In this document: piece by piece, positions 52,236 through 60,367 of the stretch
Numbering within the stretch: the first letter of the stretch is position 1
Layout: every line of letters begins with the position of its first letter
DNA from: Nitrososphaera sp.
GTDB taxonomy: Archaea > Thermoproteota > Nitrososphaeria > Nitrososphaerales > Nitrososphaeraceae
NCBI GenBank assembly: GCA_039938515.1
Contig: JBDUUL010000010.1
Span: forward strand, 62,001-126,000
DNA length: 64,000 bases
Direction of reading: 5' to 3'
The notes under the pieces: generated by a model
Told to the model about the DNA's origin: nothing
Database searches by the model: none
Seen by the model: only the letters and a program-made list of their open reading frames with translations
Position numbers and translations under genes: made by a program

Positions 52236-53525
52236 CTAGCCTGCAACTCGAAAAACAATGAATGCGTAATAGACTGCTATGTTTGCAGCTGTGACGAGAC
52301 ATCCCGCCTTGGTAAACTCGCCAAAGGTGAACGCGGTTGTGCCCCTGGATTCGGCGGCTTCGATGATAATGATGTTGCTCGCCGCTCCAAGTATGGTGAG
52401 GTTTCCGGCTATGGTGCTTGCAGCGGCAAGCATCATCCACTGGGATACATGGCCCGCATCAAAACCCGCGTTAATCAGGACTAGATTATAAAGCGCAACA
52501 AAAGGCACGTTGCTCAGGATCTGGCTCACGCCGATGCTGGCTGCCGATATAACTGCGGCACTCTGGCTAAGGTCGCCGGGTTCTGGCTGAGGCAGGTATC
52601 CAAGTAGAATTGAGACCGCCCCTGACTGCCACATTGCGCCGGTGACCACGAACATTGCCGCAAAAAATATCAGCACCGAGTAGTCAACCCGCTTCATAAT
52701 CTCGATCCGTCTGCCGCTCAGCGCGTAAACTGCCGCAGCGCCTATCATGGCTATGGCGCTCAAGCTGAGCGAGGCGACGCCTTGGATTTCGAAAAATTCC
52801 GATACGACAAAGCCTGCCACGGTTGCAATCAGCACTCCGACGGAAATTCTTGCAAGCCGCGGGTCATAGTTTGCATCCATCTTCTCCTGAAGTTCCAGCG
52901 AGCTGAGCTCAAAGCTCGACGGAATTTCCTTCCGGTATAGCAGGCGCAGTATGCCGTAAGTGACAAGCAGGTTGATGAGCGTAGGTATCGCAAGGTACTG
53001 CAAAAAAGTGACAAAAGGCGACCTGATGCCACTCTGGACCGCAACCAGGAGGTTTTGCGGATTGCCTATGGGAGTCATGGTGCTCCCGACGGTGATGCCA
53101 AAGGCAAGTGCGATGAACAAGACTGCGGGACGTATGCCTGAATGACGGGCGATGTAGACTACAAGCGGTATCGCAAGCAGCGCTATCGTATCATTTACCG
53201 CAAATGCCGCCAGCAGCCCCATCCCGACCACGAACACAAAAAGAAGCCTGCCCGGGGTTTTTGCCACGGAGAGCATCTTTACTGCGACACGCTGCAGAAT
53301 GCCGGCTCTGTCCATGGCAGCAACTATGCTAAACATGCCAAAGAGAAACGCAATGACGTCGAGGTTGATGGACCTGACGGCAGCAGTCGCCCCGACCACC
53401 TGCAGCCCAATCATCAGCCCGGCACCTATCAGCATGGCGGCCCAGATTGGAACCCTAAAAATTCGCCGGCCAATTATGAGGGCATAAACGACAGCAAAGA
53501 CTGCCATCGCAACGAATTCTTGCAA
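52236..53525 (-). CDS. Ion transporter of the ArsB/NhaD (IT) superfamily
   Basis: The protein has 429 residues and about 11-12 hydrophobic helices. The two half-repeats end in related motifs, ALAFGITVGSTMTPIGNPQN and TIAGNLTILGAASNIIII, which form the crossing hairpins of the IT superfamily (ArsB arsenite pumps, NhaD sodium antiporters, SLC13-like anion carriers). NDTIALL in the first half also fits. The ion cannot be told from sequence. It is transcribed alone. Confidence 0.85.
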   Translation of the reverse strand: MQEFVAMAVFAVVYALIIGRRIFRVPIWAAMLIGAGLMIGLQVVGATAAVRSINLDVIAFLFGMFSIVAAMDRAGILQRVAVKMLSVAKTPGRLLFVFVVGMGLLAAFAVNDTIALLAIPLVVYIARHSGIRPAVLFIALAFGITVGSTMTPIGNPQNLLVAVQSGIRSPFVTFLQYLAIPTLINLLVTYGILRLLYRKEIPSSFELSSLELQEKMDANYDPRLARISVGVLIATVAGFVVSEFFEIQGVASLSLSAIAMIGAAAVYALSGRRIEIMKRVDYSVLIFFAAMFVVTGAMWQSGAVSILLGYLPQPEPGDLSQSAAVISAASIGVSQILSNVPFVALYNLVLINAGFDAGHVSQWMMLAAASTIAGNLTILGAASNIIIIEAAESRGTTAFTFGEFTKAGCLVTAANIAVYYAFIVFRVAG

Positions 53526-53707
53526 GCGAGTCTCAGAGTTTTGTGCGACATATTAGTTGATGCAAGTCAATGGAACTTGGCAACGTGTTCAACTTGGCCT
53601 ATAGTCAGACCGGCGCCAATCAATACTGAGAATTGAAACCCGCCGTCGATTCGAGGCAATCACCTGAGGAAAAATACAATAATCCGCAGAGCACAGCGGG
53701 TTGTAGG

Positions 53708-54574
53708 ATGAGTAGTCCTCCGTCGTTTAACCCGGAACAATTCAAGATTTCGCAGCGCAAGATGTGGGACAACGCAGCAAAGGGCTGGCAGGAATGGTGG
53801 CAAACGTTCGAGCACGGGGCACAGGTAGTAAGCAACAAACTGGTAGAAATTGCCGGCATAATGCCCGGCGACCGGGTGCTTGATGTCGCTACGGGAATAG
53901 GCGAGCCGGCCGTAACTGCTGCGAGGCGCGTGGGTCAGAAGGGCAAAGTGGTTGCCACAGACCTCTCGGCGCAAATGATTGCCACTGCAAAGTCCCGGGC
54001 AAAATCTGTCGGGCTTGATGGCATTATAGAATTCGTTGAAATCGATGCTGAACACCTGGACTTTCCTGAAGCGTCTTTTAACGCAGTTCTCTCAAGGTGG
54101 GGACTGATGTTTCTGCCAAACCTCCCGGCGGCTCTTGCTAGGATAAGGAAGATTCTTGTTCCTCAAGGCAGGCTGGCTGCAGCAGTATGGGCCGCTCCAC
54201 CCAAGGTTCCAGTGCTTGACGTTGTCTTTTCCACCGTTAACAAGCAGATTGGTGCAAAGGGTCCACCGCCCTCGACACCCGGTCCATTTTCGCTTGCTAA
54301 TACTGATGCGCTCAAGATGTCATTTGTCAATGCGGGGTTCAAAGACGTACAACTCCATCCAGTCATCTGCACGTTTAACTTCGAATCGCCCTCTGCCTTT
54401 ACTGCCTTTCATCAGCAAATAGCCGCCCCGGTACAGCTGATGCTGGCAAGCTACCCGGACGAGAAAAAGAAACAGGTCTGGGATGCGGTGACGGACGCGG
54501 CAAGCGCATACGCTGACTCCCACGGAAGGGTCAGCATGGACGGCGAGTCAGTCTGCGTGGTGGGAACAAAGTAG
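53708..54574 (+). CDS. Class I SAM-dependent methyltransferase (UbiE/COQ5-like)
   Basis: From ATG 53708 (MSSPPSFNPEQF) the protein has 288 residues. The SAM loop DVATGIGEPA, the acidic end of strand 2 (VVATDLS), IDAEHLDFPEASFNAVLSRWG and the helix LARIRKILVPQGRL match UbiE-like enzymes, which methylate quinones or other small molecules. The longer frame upstream lacks a good start context. Substrate unknown. Confidence 0.85.
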   Translation: MSSPPSFNPEQFKISQRKMWDNAAKGWQEWWQTFEHGAQVVSNKLVEIAGIMPGDRVLDVATGIGEPAVTAARRVGQKGKVVATDLSAQMIATAKSRAKSVGLDGIIEFVEIDAEHLDFPEASFNAVLSRWGLMFLPNLPAALARIRKILVPQGRLAAAVWAAPPKVPVLDVVFSTVNKQIGAKGPPPSTPGPFSLANTDALKMSFVNAGFKDVQLHPVICTFNFESPSAFTAFHQQIAAPVQLMLASYPDEKKKQVWDAVTDAASAYADSHGRVSMDGESVCVVGTK

Positions 54575-54696
54575 CAGGCAAACAGGGCAGTCTGATGCAC
54601 TGAAAATGTGATGGCCGAGACTGCCTTCCCCTGAACGACTCACTCTGGATTTGCTGAATAAGCGTTTGACATGGCTGAAGCGGCTGTCACGAGGTG

Positions 54697-54987
54697 TTAG
54701 AGCAGGCCACCGAGGCCGCCAAGGTCTGACGACGTCTGGGTTCTGCTCGCATCTCCCGCGCTTGTAATCTGCTTCATCATGGAGTTGATTTCACTCATTA
54801 TCTCTGCTTCACGCGTGTCAAACTCCTTTTTCGAAATCGCGCCCGTGCTGTATTCAGAGGTCAATTTCAACAGACGGCTCTTGAGAATCCTGACGCGCTC
54901 CTGCAGTTCCTGTTGATAAGCAATGCTGTTCACGTGGTCAAGGATGGCGTCAAAGGTGATTTTCATTGTCAGGAACTCTATTATCAT
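54697..54987 (-). CDS. gvpG: Gas vesicle protein GvpG-like
   Basis: A 96-residue helical, charged protein with the GvpG pattern: QELQERVRILKSRLLKLTSEYSTG in two helices, then ISKKEFDTREAEIMSEIN. The C-terminus is GlyLeu-rich (LGGLGGLL). GvpG is an accessory gene next to gvpF/L in most clusters. ATG 54987 or 54966 can be the start. It is the last gene of the gvp operon. Confidence 0.8.
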   Translation of the reverse strand: MIIEFLTMKITFDAILDHVNSIAYQQELQERVRILKSRLLKLTSEYSTGAISKKEFDTREAEIMSEINSMMKQITSAGDASRTQTSSDLGGLGGLL

Positions 54988-55023
54988 TTCATTGCACCTT
55001 GAAAGAAACTGGCATGATTTTTC

Positions 55024-55851
55024 CTAGCAAAATGAATAGGGAGCCCAAGGCCCGCTCTTGTGGATTGTTAGACCGCGACCAGCAAACCTGTGCGATAGCT
55101 CGGCTGCTTTTTGCTCAAAAGATGGGATTTCGTTCCTGTTTACAAGGTACGATGCGTTGAGGATTACCTGGCTGACGTCCGACTTGAGCTTGGCAGTTTC
55201 CTCGGCTACTGAGGCCAATTCCCTGTGGATGGTATTTGACACGTCTTCGAGTTTTCTGAGCGTCTCCGTCTTTATTGCGTCCTGAAGCTTCATGCTGAGA
55301 AAATATGCACGGCCTTTGTTTGCCGATGACGAGATCTCGTCCTTTAGTTTTTGAACGGCAGGCGACTCTACTTCGACGCTGCTTCGGAATTTAGCAGCGT
55401 CTTCCTTGTTGAGGATCACCTTTATTCCAAATTCGTCCTTCTGGTATAGTTGGCGCATCTTTTGCTTGTACCTTTCAGCAGATGTCTGCAGGAGCTTTCT
55501 TACTCCAGCTTCTCCGTTGATTATCACGCCGAACCGTACAGGCAGTACCACCGCGTCAAGTTTCCTTGCCTCCTCGACCACGCGCTGGTGGGCCATCACA
55601 TGATCGATTGTCGAGTCCATCTGCTTGTAGGGGATTTCACTGATAACCGCCGTTACGCCAGAATCGCTTACGGTTCGGACGGCGCTGCTGTTGATTCCTA
55701 TGTTGCCAAGCTGCACTGCTGTTTGTCCCTCAAGGATGCAGTAGACATACCTGCCGCCGCCCGTCGAAGCAGGCGCGACCTGAGAAAAACTCGCGCTGGA
55801 GGATTTGGACGCAGCACTATCTGACAATTTGATTGTCCTCCGACTTGGCAT
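55024..55851 (-). CDS. gvpF: Gas vesicle accessory protein GvpF/GvpL
   Basis: GvpF/L proteins bind GvpA and help start vesicle assembly. Family marks: YVYCILEG at the first strand, HQRVVEEARKLDAVVLPVRFGV in the middle and the C-terminal region with NASYLVNRNEIPSFEQ. The N-terminal 35 residues are basic and Ser-rich. The ATG at 55851 overlaps the end of the preceding gene by 35 bases; a TTG three codons earlier is possible. Whether it is F or L cannot be decided, as only one copy is here. Confidence 0.88.
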   Translation of the reverse strand: MPSRRTIKLSDSAASKSSSASFSQVAPASTGGGRYVYCILEGQTAVQLGNIGINSSAVRTVSDSGVTAVISEIPYKQMDSTIDHVMAHQRVVEEARKLDAVVLPVRFGVIINGEAGVRKLLQTSAERYKQKMRQLYQKDEFGIKVILNKEDAAKFRSSVEVESPAVQKLKDEISSSANKGRAYFLSMKLQDAIKTETLRKLEDVSNTIHRELASVAEETAKLKSDVSQVILNASYLVNRNEIPSFEQKAAELSHRFAGRGLTIHKSGPWAPYSFC

Positions 55852-56347
55852 CCGAGCCAAAAGCGCTGCTTATCGAAGCGACCAGATTCAGCGTGACAAG
55901 GTCAACGCCTGCAACGGCAAGCCTGATGTCTCCTGCGAGCACTGCTTCCTTGTCGATGAGCTTGTCCACAATGTCCGCCAGTGAAATCGCCGTTGATTGC
56001 ATGCCAGTCGTTTCCTGCGAGCCGAGTATTTCCTGATGTCCGGTATTAAGTGAAAGCTCCAGCGCCTTTGGCTGGTAATCGAATTTTGCGGCCATCTCTG
56101 CCATTCGCTCCCGCATGCGGGCGAAAGCGATTCCAAGACGCTCGATTTCACCTTCTGTAAGCGTGCCGGAACTAAACCTTCGAAAAGCCTGCCGTTCGAG
56201 TACCTCTATGATGGTCTCCACTAGGTTGAGGACGAGTGAAGCCAGTCCGTGCTGCAGGTTATCTGCCTGCTTGGTAATGTCGTCTGAGCCTGACTGTCCG
56301 CGCCTACCTGCAAGAAGCGTCAGGACATTTGAGTCTGCGGCGCTCAC
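55817..56347 (-). CDS. GvpK fused to a GvpA/GvpJ-type domain
   Basis: Residues about 30-95 match GvpK: LASLVLNLVETIIEVLERQAFRR, then LTEGEIERLGIAFARMRERM. Residues about 120-165 match the GvpA/J/M fold: ISLADIVDKLIDKEAVLAGDIRLAVAGVDL, the strand-turn-strand that builds the vesicle wall or its tip. In known clusters these are separate proteins. There is no frameshift or stop between them. The GTG start lies in TAGTG, touching the stop of the gene before it. The fused protein might link tip initiation with wall growth. Confidence 0.85.
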   Translation of the reverse strand: MSAADSNVLTLLAGRRGQSGSDDITKQADNLQHGLASLVLNLVETIIEVLERQAFRRFSSGTLTEGEIERLGIAFARMRERMAEMAAKFDYQPKALELSLNTGHQEILGSQETTGMQSTAISLADIVDKLIDKEAVLAGDIRLAVAGVDLVTLNLVASISSAFGSDAKSEDNQIVR

Positions 56348-56679
56348 TATGCCTCGCCACCCTTTGCATCTTTAGCATTGATGTCACCTGACGGCAGCTC
56401 CTTTCTCTCTGACCTCTCCCTGATCTCCTTTTTCTCGCGTTCCCACTTTTCCCAGGGGAGCTCGATGCCATAGCGCTTTGCCGTTTCAAGCGACGCTATG
56501 ACCAGGTTTATCTTCAGTGAGAGGAGGTCAATGCTTGCAAACGACAGAGTGATGTCGCCGTTAATCACAACTCCTTTGTCGAGAATCCTGTCCAAAATGT
56601 CGAGGAGCGTCAGCTGTCTGGAAGCAGGAGCCGGACCAGGTTCGAGCGAGTGCGCCGGGATGTATGAGGGCCTAGGCAA
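56347..56679 (-). CDS. gvpJ: GvpJ/GvpA-like gas vesicle protein
   Basis: The GvpA-type core (LTLLDILDRILDKGVVINGDITLSFASIDLLSLKINLVIAS, in sections) spans residues about 22-65. A charged tail of 40 residues (WEKWEREKKEIRERSERK) follows, which sets it apart from the main wall protein and fits GvpJ/M/S minor proteins. It overlaps the zinc-ribbon gene before it by eight bases and touches the fusion gene after it. Confidence 0.85.
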   Translation of the reverse strand: MPRPSYIPAHSLEPGPAPASRQLTLLDILDRILDKGVVINGDITLSFASIDLLSLKINLVIASLETAKRYGIELPWEKWEREKKEIRERSERKELPSGDINAKDAKGGEA

Positions 56680-56938
56680 GGTCTTCTCCCGGGTTTACGA
56701 TGCCAAGAGCCGAGCGCTTCATTTTGCAATACGAGCAAACGCCGCTGTCCTTGAACCAGTGCTCAGGACAAAATCCCTCCATATAGTGCTCGGGGATTGT
56801 CTTTAGAAGGTGGATAACGACAATATCAAAGGGGGTTCCTCGCTGGCACTCCGGGCACCTGAGAAACACCCAGCCTCTCTCCATAGCACCGTTAATCGGA
56901 AGATTCTCAAATCTGCCGCAGACTAGACAAACCGCCAT
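56672..56938 (-). CDS. Zinc-ribbon protein within the gas vesicle operon
   Basis: An 88-residue protein with three Cys pairs: CLVCGRFENLP at the start, CPECQRG in the middle and CSYCKMKR near the end, plus CPEHW. Two zinc sites are likely. It sits between gvpA and gvpJ, overlaps gvpJ by eight bases and has the same direction, so it belongs to the operon. I know of no such protein among the standard Gvp set. Role unknown. Confidence 0.7.
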   Translation of the reverse strand: MAVCLVCGRFENLPINGAMERGWVFLRCPECQRGTPFDIVVIHLLKTIPEHYMEGFCPEHWFKDSGVCSYCKMKRSALGIVNPGEDLA

Positions 56939-57040
56939 CTCTAAACTACCTGCCTTTCCTGAGCAAGATTGACCTGCCTTTTGAAATTTCCGCTCTCGAG
57001 ATAAAAGAATGCCGGGGGCAATTCCGCTCCACTACCAAGT

Positions 57041-57277
57041 TTATCTGGTAGTGGGGGATGGGGGTGTACTTGCGGGCAGGCCTGCGAGACCCAATGCAGA
57101 TGCATAGCGCAAGAAGGTGTCTACACCAGAGACGACGATTCTCGCCCTGATTACCAGAATTTCGATACCTACGAGCGAAATGGCAATGTTGGCATCTATG
57201 ACAAGTCCCTTGTCCAGAACTCGATCAAGAAGGTCGAACAAGCTAAGAACTGGTCTGTATACCTGTTGTTGAGACAT
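57041..57277 (-). CDS. gvpA: Gas vesicle structural protein GvpA
   Basis: GvpA forms the ribs of the hollow protein shell. The core LFDLLDRVLDKGLVIDANIAISLVGIEILVIRARIVV (given here in part: LLDRVLDKGLVIDA and GIEILVIRARIVV) is highly typical. The protein has 78 residues with a Pro/Ser/Thr-rich tail. It is the first gene of the operon. A TATA element and a 12-base palindrome lie upstream. Confidence 0.92.
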   Translation of the reverse strand: MSQQQVYRPVLSLFDLLDRVLDKGLVIDANIAISLVGIEILVIRARIVVSGVDTFLRYASALGLAGLPASTPPSPTTR

Positions 57278-57323
57278 GAATAGATTCGTGACTGAAAGCT
57301 ACTAGATAAACCTGTTGAAATAT

Positions 57324-57335
57324 AGTTCTAGAACT
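57324..57335. promoter_or_regulatory. Palindrome upstream of gvpA
   Basis: AGTTCTAGAACT is a perfect 12-base palindrome directly next to the TATA-like ACTATATTTC of the gvpA promoter, about 50 bases before the ATG. The ten-base core GTTCTAGAAC recurs before the kinase-ParA pair at 57924. Candidate operator. Confidence 0.55.
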
Positions 57336-57463
57336 TACTTTCACTATTCCTTTGTTAATTCTAGTCCTACGTGGAGTGCAACAAAGATACTGACATGGCG
57401 CAAATCTTAGGTTGAAAAAGGTTATAGGATGGAATTCGCGCCTCTCAATCTGCCTTACATAAA

Positions 57464-57907
57464 ATGGATAGCGTTCAAAATGATAGCAGTGCTTCTCCCG
57501 CTCACAGAAAACCTCGACTCATGGTAGTCGATGACGAGCGCGACATCACGCTTGTTCTCAAGAGGGGGTTGGAATATCATGGATTTGAGGTCACAACCTT
57601 CAACGATCCGTTAGACGCCCTTGAAAGTTACAGGCCCGGCCAGTATGACCTAATACTACTTGACATTCGCATGCCAAAAATGACTGGATTTGAATTATTC
57701 AGGAAAATCAGGGAGCTTGATCCGCGCGTCAAGGCATGCTTTTTGACGGCGTTTGAAGTTTACTTTGACGAGTTTAGGAGGGTTTTTCCAAAGTTGCACA
57801 TAAGATGCTTTGCGAAAAAACCCATAAGCGCATCAGACCTCAAAACACTGATAATGCAAGAAATCGGGGACGGCTCTTCGACCGAAGAGCTCAACCTTTC
57901 TCCGTAA
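57464..57907 (+). CDS. Single-domain response regulator
   Basis: A CheY-like receiver with an N-terminal tail of 20 polar residues. VVDDERD, the phospho-acceptor in LILLDIRMPKMTG, the Thr of CFLTAFE and the Lys of CFAKKPI are intact. There is no output domain. The region FDEFRRVFPKLHIRCF is unusual and also occurs in the receiver at 62074 (IDEYRRSYPKLNGHTF), so the two are paralogues. It faces away from gvpA and precedes the kinase gene by about 80 bases. Confidence 0.9.
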   Translation: MDSVQNDSSASPAHRKPRLMVVDDERDITLVLKRGLEYHGFEVTTFNDPLDALESYRPGQYDLILLDIRMPKMTGFELFRKIRELDPRVKACFLTAFEVYFDEFRRVFPKLHIRCFAKKPISASDLKTLIMQEIGDGSSTEELNLSP

Positions 57908-57908
57908 A

Positions 57909-57922
57909 GGCTCTACGGAGCC
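57909..57922 (+). terminator. Small hairpin after the response regulator
   Basis: GGCTC-TACG-GAGCC forms a perfect five-base stem with a tetraloop right after the stop. There is no T run, so terminator function is uncertain. It ends just before the palindrome at 57924. Confidence 0.4.
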
Positions 57923-57923
57923 G

Positions 57924-57935
57924 TGTTCTAGAACA
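57924..57935. promoter_or_regulatory. Palindrome upstream of the kinase-ParA pair
   Basis: TGTTCTAGAACA is a perfect 12-base palindrome with the same ten-base core as the site before gvpA. It lies about 15 bases upstream of the TATA element GATTATATAG (about 57949-57958) of the kinase gene, a place usual for archaeal activators. Confidence 0.55.
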
Positions 57936-57988
57936 TTATTGCTTACATGATTATATAGAGCAGTTCCATTCCGAACAGACGTAACGTT

Positions 57989-60367
57989 ATGGGTCAAGAA
58001 TCCTCAGGGCTTTCTGATCGTGTCGCTGCCATAATCAGCAGTGAAGAGGAGATTATCCATGCCCTCAGGACCGTCTTTGATACCGAATCTTCCCTTGAAA
58101 TCTGCGTAGACATGAAGAATCCTCTCAGCTCGATCGATCTGCGTCTTTTCAAGGCGCTTGCCTCCGAGGCGGCTTCCGCGGGAAAATCGATTAGGCTGAT
58201 TACGGAGATAGACGTGCACAATATCGAATATTGCAAAACTCTGCTTCCCACTGTTCAACTTCGACACCTAAGCGATGTCGCAGGATTGATGATTGCAGGA
58301 GCTCAAACCTTTGTAGGAACGGTCGCGTTTGAGGACCTGACCACTGCCAGGCAGCTAATTGTCAGCAAGTCAGAAAAAGTGCTCTCACATCAGCACAAAG
58401 TTTTCAACGAGCTGTGGAACATTGCAATTCCTGCTCCAGTCCGCGTGAAGGAGGTAGAAAGCGGGACAACAAAAGGGAGGCACGAGCTCATCCAAAATCC
58501 GGTTTCGGTTCAAGACGCCTACACCAAGAGCCTCGAATCTGCAAACTCTCAGGTGCTGTTGATGCTTCCATCGATACGCGCGTTCCAACGACAGCACGCG
58601 ATAGGTTTGCTGGATCAGCTAAAGCGGCTGAGCTCTAAAGGCGTCCAAGTCAAGATACTCCTTCCTTCCGGGGACGGGGTACGCAAGCAGTTGCAACAAT
58701 TTTCTGGTTCGAAAAATGTAAAGGTTCACTTTATCGAAACCGACCTTAACACGCGGTCAACAATTCTGGTCGTAGACAGAAAACTATCCCTGGTAATTGA
58801 AATTCGTGATGACTTTGAGGAGGATTTTATCAAAGCCGTCGGTCATGCGACCCTCTCTTCCGTCAAGTCTACTGTTTTATCTTATACCTCGCTCTTTGAC
58901 AGCTACTGGATTCATGCAGGCACCTTCGAAAAGTTGCAGCAAGCCGATAGGCTGAAAGACGAATTCATCAATATCGCGGCACATGAGCTCCGCACTCCGA
59001 TCATGCCGATCGTCGGAATTGTCGAAGTTCTTATGGACAGGTTCAACGATCCATCGCAGCAGGACCTGCGCAACGACATCGAAGTGATTTATAGAAACGC
59101 CGACAGGTTGAAGGGTCTGGCCGAGGATATACTCAACGTAAGCAGGATAGAAAGCGGGAACTTTAGACTCGAAATTGCAGAATGTGATATTTACTCGATT
59201 ATTGAAGAGTCAATCCAAGAAGCAAAAGGCAGCTTCACGTATTGGTCTCGAAGACAGCAGCTAAAATCGGAGCAAAAGAAAACAGCCATTTCCGATACGA
59301 GCCGTGGAGCTCAAAATCAGCCGCAAACTGCAAGTCCAAACGGCAACCTTTACACCATGATAATGGATATTATCGGTACCGGTGGGGCAGCGAGCCCTCC
59401 TGCAAAAGATGAAATTATTATCTTCTCGCAGCGCTCTGGCTATCCAAGCAGAGCTAACGGATACGAAAGTCTCAGCAGCACCAAGGACAGCGGACTCTGG
59501 ATAAGATGCGACCACAAGAAGCTAAAACAGGTTCTTCATAACCTCTTTTCAAACGCACTAAAGTTTACTGATTTCAATGGCTCTGGCAAGATCTTTGTCG
59601 CCGCAAACATGGTTGACAGAAATCTGGTCAGAATTTCAGTCAAGGACAGAGGAACAGGCATCGACGCTTCAATCATGGACAGAATCTTTGAGCGTTTTGC
59701 CAGCAAGTCTGAGAGCGGGACAGGCCTTGGCCTCTACATTTCAAAGAGAATTGTCGAGGCGCACGGTGGGACCATCACGGCGGAGAACAACATTGACGGT
59801 CGGGGGGCGACAATTTCCTTCACAATTCCAGTTTCACCGTTTTCAGTACTTCGCTTTGAAAGGCCCGAAAGCCTAGACCGGCTGTCGATGCTCCAAAGGG
59901 AAATCGAGGAAAGGAGGAGCACGCTCACGCAAGTTCGAACCACAGCACTCCAAAAAATATCTGACATGAAGGACAAGTTAATGGATGCACGAGACAGGGC
60001 GGTCAAGACAAGAGACGCAGCAATTGAAGAATATCAGAAGAAAGTGGAAGCATCAAGAGGCTTGCTAAGAGTGAGACAGGAGCTTTTGAACGAGCAGATA
60101 AATTACAATTCCATGCGCAGGGAAATTGACAGAAGGGTGGAGAGGGGACTTGAAGGCCTCACGACGGTCATTGAAAACCTCAAAGGCGATCTGGCTGGCG
60201 ACGAGGCTTTGGACAAGCTAGTCCTGAACACTTCCTATTCAAACACTGTTGCTGCTGAAGCGCAGCGGATAATCGAGTCAGAGTTTTTCAAGTCTCTTCG
60301 AAAGCAGCTGGGCATAGAGCAGGAAGAACATGCCACTCTTGTTAGCAGTGGCGGGCAGGCAAAATGA
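57989..60367 (+). CDS. Soluble sensor histidine kinase with coiled-coil tail
   Basis: No membrane segment is present. Residues about 20-300 hold what look like two PLD-like alpha/beta sensor domains of the TrmB type (VKILLPSGDG, ILVVDRK). HisKA follows with H332 in AAHELRTP. The HATPase has N box (HNLFSNALKF), DRGTG and GTGLGLYIS, with an insertion of about 70 polar residues (415-480) before the N box. A coiled coil of about 150 residues (640-790) extends the C-terminus. The stop overlaps the start of the ParA-like gene (ATGA), so kinase and ATPase are made together. Confidence 0.9.
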   Translation: MGQESSGLSDRVAAIISSEEEIIHALRTVFDTESSLEICVDMKNPLSSIDLRLFKALASEAASAGKSIRLITEIDVHNIEYCKTLLPTVQLRHLSDVAGLMIAGAQTFVGTVAFEDLTTARQLIVSKSEKVLSHQHKVFNELWNIAIPAPVRVKEVESGTTKGRHELIQNPVSVQDAYTKSLESANSQVLLMLPSIRAFQRQHAIGLLDQLKRLSSKGVQVKILLPSGDGVRKQLQQFSGSKNVKVHFIETDLNTRSTILVVDRKLSLVIEIRDDFEEDFIKAVGHATLSSVKSTVLSYTSLFDSYWIHAGTFEKLQQADRLKDEFINIAAHELRTPIMPIVGIVEVLMDRFNDPSQQDLRNDIEVIYRNADRLKGLAEDILNVSRIESGNFRLEIAECDIYSIIEESIQEAKGSFTYWSRRQQLKSEQKKTAISDTSRGAQNQPQTASPNGNLYTMIMDIIGTGGAASPPAKDEIIIFSQRSGYPSRANGYESLSSTKDSGLWIRCDHKKLKQVLHNLFSNALKFTDFNGSGKIFVAANMVDRNLVRISVKDRGTGIDASIMDRIFERFASKSESGTGLGLYISKRIVEAHGGTITAENNIDGRGATISFTIPVSPFSVLRFERPESLDRLSMLQREIEERRSTLTQVRTTALQKISDMKDKLMDARDRAVKTRDAAIEEYQKKVEASRGLLRVRQELLNEQINYNSMRREIDRRVERGLEGLTTVIENLKGDLAGDEALDKLVLNTSYSNTVAAEAQRIIESEFFKSLRKQLGIEQEEHATLVSSGGQAK

